Assembly: GCA_024399065.1 (NCBI GenBank)
Contig: JAKSIB010000007.1
Location: forward strand, 62,001-126,000
Origin: Fibrobacter sp.
Lineage (GTDB): Bacteria; Fibrobacterota; Fibrobacteria; Fibrobacterales; Fibrobacteraceae
Length of the DNA: 64,000 nucleotides
Direction: 5' to 3'
The notes beneath the pieces are model-generated. The model had not been told where the DNA came from and did not search any database. It saw nothing but the letters and a program-made list of their open reading frames with translations. A program made the translations under genes and the position numbers. How positions within the stretch are numbered: the first letter of the stretch is position 1; each line of letters opens with the position of its first letter. This document shows positions 40,349 to 48,755 of the stretch, in pieces.

Positions 40349-40521
40349 AACGTATCGATCGAATGAAAAACATGATCATGCAAATCGACAACATCCTCAC
40401 CGGCCTGGGACCATCACAAGCCAATGAGCGAGATATTGCTGCAATACTATCAAATCTCGCTTTGAGCTATGACGTACCCGCCCACATCTACAACGAAAAA
40501 GGTCGAAGGAAAATGGTATGA
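40345..40521 (+). CDS. Hypothetical early protein, 58 aa
   Basis: ATG at 40345. Met-rich helical N-terminus (RIDRMKNMIMQIDNILTGL) followed by EDIAAI-like helix (NERDIAAILSNLALSYDV) and a basic end. Overlaps its neighbours at both ends by 4 nt, so it is read as part of a tight translational unit. Confidence 0.5.
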   Translation: MKRIDRMKNMIMQIDNILTGLGPSQANERDIAAILSNLALSYDVPAHIYNEKGRRKMV

Positions 40522-40736
40522 AGAACAAAAGGCTTTTTGAAATCGAACAAGATATCCGCCAATTTGGAGGCATAACAGTTTCTTTTTGTATCGAAGCTTC
40601 CGACCTGAACGAACTCTATTTCCTTCTCTATCAAAAAGGATATAAAAAAGGAACATACACCGTAAAAGAATTTCTCCCTGAAAGCACAATGCCCACAGAA
40701 GTCACCCCAGAGCCCCAAATGTCATTATTTGGATAA
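40518..40736 (+). CDS. Small protein with C-terminal clamp-binding motif, 72 aa
   Basis: Ends in PEPQMSLFG. QMSLF fits the bacterial sliding-clamp binding consensus QL(S/D)LF at the very C-terminus, where it is exposed. The body is a small alpha/beta domain (GGITVSFCIEASDLNELYF, YKKGTYTVKEF). A small protein that docks on DnaN, or on the possible phage clamp at 34655, could recruit or block polymerase access. The motif is visible; the role is inferred. Confidence 0.6.
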   Translation: MKNKRLFEIEQDIRQFGGITVSFCIEASDLNELYFLLYQKGYKKGTYTVKEFLPESTMPTEVTPEPQMSLFG

Positions 40737-40743
40737 AAGCCCC

Positions 40744-40803
40744 ATGAAAGAATGCCAGGAACTACTTCGCCAATACGGCCTAAACTTCAAGGAGGAAGCG
40801 TAA
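40744..40803 (+). CDS. Possible 19-aa leader peptide
   Basis: ATG at 40744 to TAA at 40801 (KECQELLRQYGLNFKEEA). It lies between two genes and its last codons contain the GGAGG site of the next gene, whose ATG overlaps the stop. Translation would thus feed ribosomes into the next gene. May be only a coupling ORF. Confidence 0.4.
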   Translation: MKECQELLRQYGLNFKEEA

Positions 40804-41027
40804 TGACCGCAGAAGAATTCGACGCATTAAGCTTTCACAAAGGAATGGTCGTTCATTTCCTGGAACCAAAGACGGTGACCCGCCCTAATCCAACAAGAAT
40901 TATGGGAGCCTTAATCAGACATGTGATTTTCAATGACGATACCGACGGTGGTGGTGGTGTCCAATACCATGACGAAAAAGGACGCCAAACCTTTGTACAC
41001 TACTCTCGAATCGTAAGCATCAAGTAA
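40803..41027 (+). CDS. Hypothetical early protein, 74 aa
   Basis: MTAEEFDALSFHKGMVVHFL followed by a strand-rich part (PTRIMGALIRHVIFND, GGVQYHDEKGRQTFVHYSRI). GGAGG lies directly before the start, which overlaps the preceding stop. Last gene of the early operon, followed by a clear terminator. No family recognised. Confidence 0.55.
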   Translation: MTAEEFDALSFHKGMVVHFLEPKTVTRPNPTRIMGALIRHVIFNDDTDGGGGVQYHDEKGRQTFVHYSRIVSIK

Positions 41028-41049
41028 TTGACAATGCAGGACAAAGAGA

Positions 41050-41080
41050 CTCAGGAAAAATCCTGAGCCTTTTCTTTTTT
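41050..41080 (+). terminator. Rho-independent terminator of the early operon
   Basis: CTCAGGA (41050-41056), AAAA loop, TCCTGAG (41061-41067), then a T-rich run (CCTTTTCTTTTTT). A perfect seven-pair stem ending the rightward operon at 41027. Confidence 0.9.
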
Positions 41081-41087
41081 ATCTAGA

Positions 41088-41396
41088 TCAAGAGAACGCG
41101 GCTTGCAACACTTTTCTGGCGACAGCCTGATATGGCATTCCAAGCTCCGCAGCCTTCTTCTTCATGTTTTCCACCGTCTGTGGATCCAGGCGAAGAGAAA
41201 CCATCTTAAGGCTCGACTTTTCCCCAGAAAGAGCTGTCTTGGCCTTTTCAACAAGGACCTTCAGCCTAGCATCGTCAATTCCAACCGATTCGTCAAGCTC
41301 TCGCTCCACATCTTCAAGTTCTTCAGCGGAAAGCGTATTTTCCACAATCTTGTGGCCGGAGGCAATGAGCGCGGCCTTCAATTCTTCCTTATCCAT
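41088..41396 (-). CDS. Antitoxin, CopG/BrnA-like RHH protein, 102 aa
   Basis: ATG at 41396 (MDKEELKAALIASG) has a perfect GGAGGTG six bases upstream; an in-frame ATG four codons earlier overlaps that site. The C-terminal part, KMVSLRLDPQTVENMKKKAAELGM then YQAVARKVLQAAF, is the RHH-type DNA-binding end seen in antitoxins. Start overlaps the toxin stop by 8 nt; toxin first and antitoxin second is the order of BrnT/BrnA-type modules. Confidence 0.75.
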   Translation of the reverse strand: MDKEELKAALIASGHKIVENTLSAEELEDVERELDESVGIDDARLKVLVEKAKTALSGEKSSLKMVSLRLDPQTVENMKKKAAELGMPYQAVARKVLQAAFS

Positions 41397-41610
41397 TTTC
41401 ACCTCCATGTGACCTTCTGACCGTTACTATGGTGTACATGTCTGCTTCTACGATAATCGTCCACGACACGCCGTCAACAGTTCCAATCATCTTATATCTT
41501 CCGGAATTCGCAGCTTCAACTTTATAACCGGAAGAAAGAAACTTTCCCAACATATCGGGAGTAAATCCTCTTTCTGCCATTCTTTCGATTGCGTGTTCCG
41601 TGATATTCAT
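41389..41610 (-). CDS. DUF4258-type toxin, 73 aa
   Basis: ITEHAIERMAERGFTPDMLGKFL then a strand series with RYKMIGTVDGVSWTIIVEA and IVTVRRSH matches DUF4258, a family related to BrnT/RelE-type RNases. The likely active-site residues are the His, Arg and Glu of HAIERMAERG. It has its own promoter with TATATT six bases before ATG, hence a leaderless message. Probably a stabilising module of the prophage; it could also be host-owned. Confidence 0.75.
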   Translation of the reverse strand: MNITEHAIERMAERGFTPDMLGKFLSSGYKVEAANSGRYKMIGTVDGVSWTIIVEADMYTIVTVRRSHGGENG

Positions 41611-41616
41611 GTTCTA

Positions 41617-41645
41617 AATATAAATTTGTATTGCTATTTTGTCAA
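41617..41645 (-). promoter_or_regulatory. Consensus promoter of the toxin-antitoxin pair
   Basis: TTGACA (41640-41645) and TATATT (41617-41622), 17 bp apart on the minus strand. The ATG at 41610 follows six bases after the -10 box, so transcription should start at or next to the start codon. From 41646 to 41784 no gene is seen. Confidence 0.75.
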
Positions 41646-41784
41646 TACTAAAAGTGAAAACAAACTCGAAATCAATTCCGTCACAAACCAAAGGACACTA
41701 AACACAATTCTCAGCACGGCAAAACCGTCTAATTTTCGATTTCAGTCACAATTTAGTCACACAAACAATTTTCAAACGATAAAG

Positions 41785-41818
41785 AAAAAGCCCCAAGCCC
41801 TTTATTTATAAGGCTTGG
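41785..41818 (-). terminator. Rho-independent terminator downstream of tRNA-Glu
   Basis: On the minus strand CCAAGCC and GGCTTGG (41812-41818 and 41793-41799 on the plus strand) form a seven-pair stem with a 12-base loop, followed by GGGC and a five-T run. It fits as terminator of the tRNA transcript, 20 nt from its 3' end. Confidence 0.8.
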
Positions 41819-41838
41819 AGCGTCATTGGTTAGTTTAA

Positions 41839-41911
41839 TAGTGCCAGAGGGACTCGAACCCTCGTTGCCGGCGTGAGAGGCCAGTGTCCTAGACCACTAG
41901 ACGATGGCACC
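41839..41911 (-). tRNA. tRNA-Glu (CUC)
   Basis: A cloverleaf folds on the minus strand from 41911 to 41839: acceptor GGTGCCA with TGGCACT, D-arm with the GTCTAG start typical of tRNA-Glu, anticodon stem CTGGC/GCCGG with loop CTCTCAC (anticodon CTC), and T-arm GAGGG-TTCGAGT-CCCTC. CCA is not encoded. TATATT lies about 25 nt upstream (41941). The 3' end faces the prophage, so it is a good candidate for the attachment site, and the first/last acceptor pair (G-U) may come from the phage copy. Confidence 0.9.
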
Positions 41912-41966
41912 GAATTGTTTGCTATTTCAGGAGCGGGCCTAATATAGCAAACTGAGTCAAATTTGA

Positions 41967-43892
41967 CTAGTCTCTGTAGAAGAGATCCAGGTTGTTGACA
42001 ACCGGGGTGCCAGCTTCGAGGTTTGCAATGTAGTCGTTGAAGAGAGTTGCGCCAACATAGCTGCCAGCATTTGCAACTTCGTTCTTGACTGCAGCCTTGA
42101 GGGCTTCTTCTTCCGGAGCCTTCTTGCTTTCAACCTTCAGCATCACAGCACCGTTTTCGGTAGCGATGGCAGAAGTCCATTCACCAACCTTAGCGTTCTT
42201 CACAGCCTTTGCGAAGTTAGCGTTGCTGTAGCCAAAGCCCGGAACGTAACCGTCAACAGAAGTGGTCTTGGATTCCACAGAAACCTTTTCAACAGCGGTG
42301 GTAGAATCTTCCGGATTGACAGCCTTCACCTTTTCAGCAACAGAGTTCAGGTATGCTTCTGCAGCAGCTGCAGCCTTTGCGCGGAGGAGGTTTGCCTTGA
42401 TGCTGTTGAAGAAGAGATCCAAGCTACGGTCACCAGCCTTGAGGTCACCGACCTTTTCAGCAATGGCAACCCACTTGTTGCTCTTCATGACCGGGGAAAC
42501 CTTGCTTGCTTCCGGCGGGAGATTTTCGTTGGGCCAAGCGTAAGCGGAAAGACCCTTGAGGTAACCCATACCTTCGATGTCTTCGCCACGAGAGAGCCAG
42601 TTGGAAGTCTTGGCTTCGAGGCCCTGTTCCTTGGCAGCGTCAGCAAAGGACTTGCCTGCATCGACTGCAGTCTTGATGGTGTTCAGGACAGCTTCGAGGC
42701 TATCGATGGTTTCAGAGGAAGCATTGACAACGAGGAGGATGTGACCGACCTTAGCCAGTTCAGCACCGGTGGAATCCTTGGACTTGCCGTAGGACTTGAT
42801 GAGGTGGTAGCCGTACTGAGAGCGAACCGGTTCAGAGATTGCACCGGAATCGAGAGCGAGGGCTGCCTTTTCAAATTCAGGAACATAGAGACCACGGCCA
42901 GCTTCACGATCGAGAGTACCGCCATTTTCTGCAGAACCCGGGTCTTCGGAAGAAATGCGAGCCATGTCTTCAAAGGAGGTAGTTGCAGAAGAATCAGTCA
43001 ACTGGTAGTAGAGGGTCATTGCGTATTCGCGGATGCGAGCGTCATCACCAGTGGTAGCTTCAACCGGGAGGTAAGCATAAACGAACTTAGCCATATCCTT
43101 GGTAACGAAGAAGCTGTCACGATGAGCGTTGTAGTAGCCAGCCACCATGACACTGTCAACAGTCTTGTCTTCGACAGCGAAATCTGCACCGTTAGCAACA
43201 GCAACCTTAACATCGTAATCGGTCATACGACGATCCACAGACCAGTTTGCTTCGAGAGAAGTGGTGTGGACAGAAGCGCCGACCAGAGCCTGCAGTTGGC
43301 GGACCGGAATGGTGGTGTTCTTGAGGTCTTCTTCAAACTGAAGCATCACGCCCCACTTGAAAGCTTCGGGAGTCTTGAGCCAAGCTTCGTAGTCTTCCTT
43401 GTTAAAGGTAGAGTCAGTGAGGAACTTCGGCAGACTGGCAATGTAGGCCTGAGAGCGCTGCATCAAGTCTTCCTGGGAGGTAGCCTGCTGCTGGATGGCA
43501 TAGAGGCGACCCTGAGCTTCCTGGACCAGACGGCCACGAACGGCGTCCGGATTGCGGGAGAATTCAGATTCAAGTTCTGCGACTGAGGCCTGAAGTTCGG
43601 CCTTTTCGAACTGTTCGCCAAGGAGGATCTGGCGGACAAAGGAACGGAACACGTCGGAACGAAGCTGGGTGTACTGTTCATCTTCGAGGTGCTGACCCTG
43701 GTACTGGTTCTGGACGATATTCTTGATGCGGGAGTCGAATTCAGCATAAGAAATCTTCTTGTCGTTCACAACTCCAACCGGATAGCTGTGTCCCTGGTTC
43801 GGAACACGGTCCATGGCCAGAAGGCCCACTGCGATACCTGCAGCAAAGATTACAATAATCCACTTGGCTTTTTCATTAATCCACGTTAACAT
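41967..43892 (-). CDS. ppiD: Periplasmic folding factor, PpiD-like (SurA_N, parvulin)
   Basis: 641 aa. N-terminal membrane anchor at about residues 10-28 (AKWIIVIFAAGIAVGLLAM), then a SurA_N-type chaperone region (VVNDKKISYAEFDSRIKNIV), and a parvulin PPIase domain: ARISSEDPGSAENGGTLD, then GYHLIKSY around residues 310-360. The C-terminus is helical and divergent. It assists folding of outer-membrane proteins at the inner membrane. Single gene with its own GGAG site; lies next to the tRNA used by the prophage. Confidence 0.85.
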   Translation of the reverse strand: MLTWINEKAKWIIVIFAAGIAVGLLAMDRVPNQGHSYPVGVVNDKKISYAEFDSRIKNIVQNQYQGQHLEDEQYTQLRSDVFRSFVRQILLGEQFEKAELQASVAELESEFSRNPDAVRGRLVQEAQGRLYAIQQQATSQEDLMQRSQAYIASLPKFLTDSTFNKEDYEAWLKTPEAFKWGVMLQFEEDLKNTTIPVRQLQALVGASVHTTSLEANWSVDRRMTDYDVKVAVANGADFAVEDKTVDSVMVAGYYNAHRDSFFVTKDMAKFVYAYLPVEATTGDDARIREYAMTLYYQLTDSSATTSFEDMARISSEDPGSAENGGTLDREAGRGLYVPEFEKAALALDSGAISEPVRSQYGYHLIKSYGKSKDSTGAELAKVGHILLVVNASSETIDSLEAVLNTIKTAVDAGKSFADAAKEQGLEAKTSNWLSRGEDIEGMGYLKGLSAYAWPNENLPPEASKVSPVMKSNKWVAIAEKVGDLKAGDRSLDLFFNSIKANLLRAKAAAAAEAYLNSVAEKVKAVNPEDSTTAVEKVSVESKTTSVDGYVPGFGYSNANFAKAVKNAKVGEWTSAIATENGAVMLKVESKKAPEEEALKAAVKNEVANAGSYVGATLFNDYIANLEAGTPVVNNLDLFYRD

Positions 43893-44037
43893 GAGTAGAC
43901 TCCATTAGAATTTTATGGCTGCAAATTTAGTCAAAAAATTCCAATTTGTTTTATTTTTCCTTTATTTAATGCCGAAATACTCCTTTTTTTCTATTTATTG
44001 GGTATCCAAAATCGAAGATTTAAAACGGAGTTTAATC

Positions 44038-45621
44038 ATGTACGATATTTTGGTCCTTGGCGCCGGCATTTCCGGTTTGAGTGCAGCACTCCATGCCGCA
44101 GAAAAAGGTCTCTCTGTTGTCATCCTCACGAAGGGTGCAAAGCCGGACGGATCATCAAACTACGCCCAGGGCGGTATCGCTACAGTCACCGAAAAGACAG
44201 ACAAGTTTAAATTCCACATTGATGATACCTTGGAAGCTGGCGCAGGCCTTTGCAAGAAGGAACCGGTGAACATTCTCACCAAGAGCGGTCCTGCCACCAT
44301 CAAGCAGTTGGTCAAGTGGGGCGTCCAGTTTACACCTTCTCCCGTGAACCGTGAAGAATTCGACCTTCACCTGGAAGGCGGCCACAGCCATCACCGTATC
44401 CTTCACGCCGCAGACCTTACCGGCAAGGAAATCATGCGCGCCCTCCTCTGCGAACTCCACAAGCAGAAGAACATCGACTATCTGGAAAACTGCTACATCA
44501 AGGATTTGATCTGCAACGGTGAAGGCAAGGACAAGCGTTGCGTCGGCGCAAAGATTATTCATCAGAAGTCTGGCGAAGTTGAAAACATTTACGCAAAGGC
44601 CACCATCCTTTCTACTGGCGGTGCCGGACGCATTTGGCAGTACACCGTTTGCCCGCCGGACAGCTGCGGCGACGGCATGGCTATTGCAGCCCGCGCAGGT
44701 GCAGCTCTGCAGGATATCGAATTCATGCAGTTCCACCCCACCAGCTTGTACGCCCCCAGCCTCAAGAAGCCGTTCCTGATTTCCGAAGCCGTACGTGGTT
44801 TCGGAGGCATCCTCAAGAACGACAAGGGCGAAGAATTCATGAACCAGGTTCATCCTCTTCATTCTCTCGCTCCCCGCGACATCGTGGCTCGTGCCATCCA
44901 TCGTGAAATGCAGCGTCTGGGCAAGCCACACATGTACATCGACTTAACTGGCCACACCCCGAAGGATATCCGCAGCCACTTCCCCAACATCTATGCAAAG
45001 TGCATGGAAGTTGGCGTGGACATGACCAAGGAATGGATTCCTGTTGTTCCGGCAGCGCACTACATGTGCGGCGGCGTACTGGTTGACACCTGGTCCCGTA
45101 CCGAAATCAAGGGCCTTTACGCCTGTGGCGAAGTTGCTGCAACCGGCGTTCATGGTGCAAACCGTTTGGCATCCAACTCCTTGTTGGAAAGCGTCGTCTA
45201 CGCAATCCGCGCTATCGACAACATCGAAACCAGCGGCCTCCTGAAGGAAAAGATTTCTACCTCCCGCTCCTCCAAGAAGGAAAAGGTCTCCTACACCAAG
45301 GCAGCCTACTGGCGCAAGCGCCGCAAGATGTTGCAGGACATGATGTGGACCCACTGCGGCATCGTCCGTACCGTGGCAGGCCTCAACCAGGGCCTCAAGG
45401 TTATCGAATCCTTGGAAGCAGACATCGCAACAGCCATCAAGAACAAGGAAACCGAGAATTTCTACTTCATCGAATTCCAGAACGCACTTCAGGTGTCCAA
45501 GATGATTCTTATTGCAGCACTCCGTCGCAAGGAATCCCGCGGCCTCCACTACATTCTGGATTACCCCAATCCCGACCCCAAGAGCAAACACCAGAGCATT
45601 TACCTGGGCGACAAGAAGTAA
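44038..45621 (+). CDS. nadB: L-aspartate oxidase
   Basis: 527 aa, normal for NadB. FAD-binding GAGISGLSAALHAAEKGL, the conserved NYAQGGIATV, the GGHSHHRILHAAD active-site region, then MQFHPTSLYAP, SEAVRGFGG and AAHYMCGGV, HGANRLASNSLLE are all in place. Oxidises L-aspartate to iminoaspartate, the first step of NAD synthesis from aspartate. ATG at 44038 has CGGAG upstream; open frame before it is not conserved. Followed by a kinase gene at 25 nt. Confidence 0.95.
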   Translation: MYDILVLGAGISGLSAALHAAEKGLSVVILTKGAKPDGSSNYAQGGIATVTEKTDKFKFHIDDTLEAGAGLCKKEPVNILTKSGPATIKQLVKWGVQFTPSPVNREEFDLHLEGGHSHHRILHAADLTGKEIMRALLCELHKQKNIDYLENCYIKDLICNGEGKDKRCVGAKIIHQKSGEVENIYAKATILSTGGAGRIWQYTVCPPDSCGDGMAIAARAGAALQDIEFMQFHPTSLYAPSLKKPFLISEAVRGFGGILKNDKGEEFMNQVHPLHSLAPRDIVARAIHREMQRLGKPHMYIDLTGHTPKDIRSHFPNIYAKCMEVGVDMTKEWIPVVPAAHYMCGGVLVDTWSRTEIKGLYACGEVAATGVHGANRLASNSLLESVVYAIRAIDNIETSGLLKEKISTSRSSKKEKVSYTKAAYWRKRRKMLQDMMWTHCGIVRTVAGLNQGLKVIESLEADIATAIKNKETENFYFIEFQNALQVSKMILIAALRRKESRGLHYILDYPNPDPKSKHQSIYLGDKK

Positions 45622-45646
45622 TCATACTTAGGGACTAGGGATAAGC

Positions 45647-46684
45647 GTGGTAGCAAAAAGCGACAAGCCGACAAAGATTGGCGGATATAAACCGACCCAG
45701 GAACTGAGTTCCGGAGCCATGGGAAATCTGTGGCTCTGTCACGATCCTTCTTTGGACCGTATGGTGGTCGTCAAGCAGATGCGCGAAAATTTGGAAGAAA
45801 ACAGCGATGCCGTCAAGCGTTTCATGCGTGAAGGCAACATCCTCGCCCACCTGAACCATCCGGCAATCATTCAGCCCCACGCCCTCTGGAAGGAACGCGA
45901 CGGAAAGCTTTCGCTTTCCATGGAATTCGTCAACGGCATCACGCTGCGCCAGCTTCTTGACAAATGCAAGCAGCCGCCCCTGTGGGTTGTCATGGCAATT
46001 CTTTACGACGTACTTGGTGCATTGGGTCACGCCCACCGCGCAGGCGTTGTACACCGCGACTTGAAACCAGCCAACATCATGATTGACGTGGATGGCCGCG
46101 TACGCCTCCTGGACTTCGGCATTGCCCACACGGACAACCCGCTGAACGATTCCGAGGACAGCCTCACCATCACTGGTGCAATCCTCGGTACCGTCACCTA
46201 CATGAGTCCGGAACAGACCCTTGGTGAAGACGCCTCCCCCGCCTCCGACCTTTTTGCGGTGGGCGTGATTGCAAGCGAAATGCTTATGGGCGAAAACGTT
46301 TTCCGCGGCGAGAACTTTGCAGATACAGTCAAGCGCGTCCAGAAACTCCGCATTACCGACAAGGCTTTCGACAAACACGTACCGAAGCCTCTCCGCAAGT
46401 TTGTCATGAAGCTTCTGGCAAAGAAGCCGAAGAACCGTCCGCTGACCGCATTCGACGCAGCCAACGAACTTTCTGAGCAGATGAAGAACCTTCCCCGCGA
46501 CCTCAGCCCATATATGGGCATGTGGACTGCAGCACTTAAGAGCAGCGACGAAAACGCAGGCGAAGATCTTTTCACAGAACCTCCCGTTTACAAGACATCA
46601 AAGAAGGTCCCGTTTGTTCTCGGGCTTTTGTCCGGTGCAGCTATTTCAGCAGCGGTTGCAAGTCTCATTCTTTTTGTTCTATAG
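45647..46684 (+). CDS. Serine/threonine protein kinase, PknB-type
   Basis: 345 aa. Gly-rich loop SSGAMG (21-26), Lys43 in VVVKQM, HRDLKPAN (136-143, catalytic Asp138), DFG (156-158) and SPEQTLGED make a complete active kinase. The C-terminus has one membrane helix (VLGLLSGAAISAAVASLILFV) and no PASTA repeats, so the kinase sits on the inner membrane facing the cytoplasm. Start GTG at 45647. In an operon with nadB and a CvpA-like protein; substrates unknown. Confidence 0.92.
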   Translation: MVAKSDKPTKIGGYKPTQELSSGAMGNLWLCHDPSLDRMVVVKQMRENLEENSDAVKRFMREGNILAHLNHPAIIQPHALWKERDGKLSLSMEFVNGITLRQLLDKCKQPPLWVVMAILYDVLGALGHAHRAGVVHRDLKPANIMIDVDGRVRLLDFGIAHTDNPLNDSEDSLTITGAILGTVTYMSPEQTLGEDASPASDLFAVGVIASEMLMGENVFRGENFADTVKRVQKLRITDKAFDKHVPKPLRKFVMKLLAKKPKNRPLTAFDAANELSEQMKNLPRDLSPYMGMWTAALKSSDENAGEDLFTEPPVYKTSKKVPFVLGLLSGAAISAAVASLILFVL

Positions 46685-46690
46685 TTGTCT

Positions 46691-47431
46691 ATGAATACCA
46701 TTGATATTGTCAGCCTCGCTCTTATGACCCTTCTCGCCTTGATTGGCGTTTGGCATGGCCTGCTTCGAGGCATTTTCCGTTTGATTGCCTGGGCATCCGC
46801 AGTCATAGGGGCATACCTTACCAACGCACACTTTGCGAATACGGTCGTGGAGAATCTTGGTTGCAGCAATTTCTCGGCTACCATCGTTTGCCTCTGCATC
46901 GGTTTTCTCGTACCGTTCCTCCTGTTCCTTTTCATTGGCCACGTCATCAACAGGGCTGTCAGCGATACCGTCGTCAACAAGTTCGACAGAATTCTCGGAG
47001 CTTTGTTTGGCGTAGTCAAGGCTGTGCTGATCCTCTTTGCTCTGCTGACCATTATGCACGTTCTGCCTTTTGGCGGGGTCATCAAGGAAACCCGCGACAC
47101 AGCCGTTGCATACAAACTTTATCAGAGCACTTTGGAATCCTTAGGTTATTCCTCCGACCCCATCGACTTGGTGGACGTTGCAGAAAAGAAAGCCACCGAA
47201 TTCACCAAGAATATCACCGACAAGGCTGCAGAAAAAGCATCTGAAGTCGCAAGCGAAGCTGCAAGCAGGGCAGCCACCGCAGCCAAGGATGCCGCAGACA
47301 AAGCCCTGGAAGAAGCTAAAGACGCAGCAAAGGCCGCCGTCGACCAAACACAAAAAAAGGCAGCTGACGCCGCCCTTAATAAGAAAGATTCTGCAGAGTC
47401 CGCAAAAGCAGACACTACTCGCAAAAACTAG
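46691..47431 (+). CDS. CvpA-family membrane protein with Ala/Lys-rich helical tail
   Basis: 246 aa. Residues 1-130 are a CvpA domain with four membrane helices: IVSLALMTLLALIGVWHGLLRG, in parts, WASAVIGAYLT, CLCIGFLVPFLLFLFIGHVI and ILFALLTIMHVL. From residue about 160 an unusual Ala/Lys/Glu repeat tail begins (KKATEFTKNITDKAAEKASE, AAKDAADKALEEAKDAAKAA) resembling LEA-type or apolipoprotein helices. The last four bases overlap the converging mtaD-like gene. CvpA proteins serve colicin V-type export and envelope integrity. Confidence 0.85.
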   Translation: MNTIDIVSLALMTLLALIGVWHGLLRGIFRLIAWASAVIGAYLTNAHFANTVVENLGCSNFSATIVCLCIGFLVPFLLFLFIGHVINRAVSDTVVNKFDRILGALFGVVKAVLILFALLTIMHVLPFGGVIKETRDTAVAYKLYQSTLESLGYSSDPIDLVDVAEKKATEFTKNITDKAAEKASEVASEAASRAATAAKDAADKALEEAKDAAKAAVDQTQKKAADAALNKKDSAESAKADTTRKN

Positions 47432-48684
47432 CAACGAGACGCAATAGACTTGGCGCAGGCTTCCGCCTCGCGAACAATGTCTTCTTCACCGTCGATATGG
47501 CGGTTCTTCATCACAAACTTGCCATCGCAAATGACCGAGTGAATGGCGCGGGAATCTGCAGCGTACACCCAGTTGCTCACAAGGTTGTGGCAGGGGTTCA
47601 AGCGTTCGTTCCTTAAATCCACCAACAAGGCATCGGCAAGGAAACCTTCGGCAATAACGCCGGCTTCTACACCATAAGCGGTAGCGCCGCTTGCTGTAGC
47701 CATCTTGAGGACATCATCAGCGTTCAAGGTATCGGCCTTTCCCAAAGCCTTCGCCAACAAGGAAGCCACCTTCATTTCCTCATGCATATCCAAATTATTG
47801 TTGGAGGACGCGCCGTCAGTTCCAAGAGCCACCAGCATGCCACTATCCAGCATCTTCGGGATCTTGGGAATGCCACTATTAAGCTTGAGATTGGAGCAGG
47901 GATTCAAAACTGCAGCAGAACCGGATTCAGCCATCAAGGCCATATCCTGTTCAGACAAATGCACGCAATGGGCGGCGACAAAGTTATCGCCCAGCACGCC
48001 GTAACGGGCCATCAGTTCCACAGGAGAACAGCCGTCTTTCTTTTTACAATCCTTCACTTCCTTTGCTGTTTCAGACAAATGAGTATGAAGAATCATTTCT
48101 TCTTCGCGGGCAATCTTTGCGCAACGCTTGAAAAGATCCTCCCCAACCATGTAGATGGAATGAGGCATCACCGCAAGCTTTACACGATCAGATTCAAACT
48201 TATGGTCCTTAATGAACTTGAAGTTGTTCTCAATGGCTTCGTCAGTCATAAGGCCTTGTGCAAAGGTGACACCAATGGAGGCGCGAATTCCCATTTCCTT
48301 TACAACCTTCATGGTCTGTTCACGATGCCAGTACATATCAGCAAAGAAAACCGTACCAGACTTTATCATTTCAAGAACCGCAAGGCGTGAGCCAATTTCA
48401 ATATCCTTAGGAGTCATCTTGCCTTCAAAGGGCCAGATATGGTTCTGCAACCATTCCTGCAGAGGCATGTCGTCGGCGTAGCCGCGCAAGAGGGTCATGG
48501 CGGCGTGGCAATGTCCATTATAGAATGGAGGCAAGATAGCCAAGCCAGAACAGTCCACAATTTCGGCCTTATCGTAATCCTTGGAAGTCAGGGGACGAAC
48601 CACCTTGGAAAAACGTTTTCCGGAAATGAGGATATCTCTCACCTGACCTTGGAACATTACGGACTTTAAAACAATTTTGGACAT
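47428..48684 (-). CDS. mtaD: Amidohydrolase, MTA/SAH deaminase-like
   Basis: 418 aa. Metal-binding GHCHAAMTLLRG, HTHLSET, AHCVHLS and LGTDGASSNN of the TRZ/ATZ-MtaD subgroup. Family members deaminate 5'-methylthioadenosine, S-adenosylhomocysteine or guanine derivatives; MTA/SAH deaminase is the best guess. Single gene; TATATT-type sequence lies near the divergent cyclase gene. Substrate not provable from sequence. Confidence 0.85.
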   Translation of the reverse strand: MSKIVLKSVMFQGQVRDILISGKRFSKVVRPLTSKDYDKAEIVDCSGLAILPPFYNGHCHAAMTLLRGYADDMPLQEWLQNHIWPFEGKMTPKDIEIGSRLAVLEMIKSGTVFFADMYWHREQTMKVVKEMGIRASIGVTFAQGLMTDEAIENNFKFIKDHKFESDRVKLAVMPHSIYMVGEDLFKRCAKIAREEEMILHTHLSETAKEVKDCKKKDGCSPVELMARYGVLGDNFVAAHCVHLSEQDMALMAESGSAAVLNPCSNLKLNSGIPKIPKMLDSGMLVALGTDGASSNNNLDMHEEMKVASLLAKALGKADTLNADDVLKMATASGATAYGVEAGVIAEGFLADALLVDLRNERLNPCHNLVSNWVYAADSRAIHSVICDGKFVMKNRHIDGEEDIVREAEACAKSIASRC

Positions 48685-48755
48685 TTTAGCCTCTTGAATT
48701 CGTTGTTTTGAATATAGAAAACACTTTTTGTAAGGAAATTATATATTATTGGAAT

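Larger units (their letters stand above)
1..41838. mobile_element. Temperate phage genome (prophage), left end outside window
   Basis: The interval holds a full set of lambda-type head genes, Mu-type contractile tail genes, fibre genes, a divergent repressor switch and an early replication operon, directly abutting the 3' end of a tRNA-Glu gene. The right border is inferred from the tRNA; it could instead lie between the early terminator (41050) and the tRNA, with the toxin-antitoxin pair belonging to the host. No integrase or transposase is seen, so the way it integrates is unresolved from this window. Confidence 0.85.

Noticed and set aside
1-41838. Transposable (Mu) phage
   Set aside because: The tail is Mu-type, but no MuA/MuB-like genes are found and the replication genes are of initiator type; insertion beside a tRNA points to site-specific integration.
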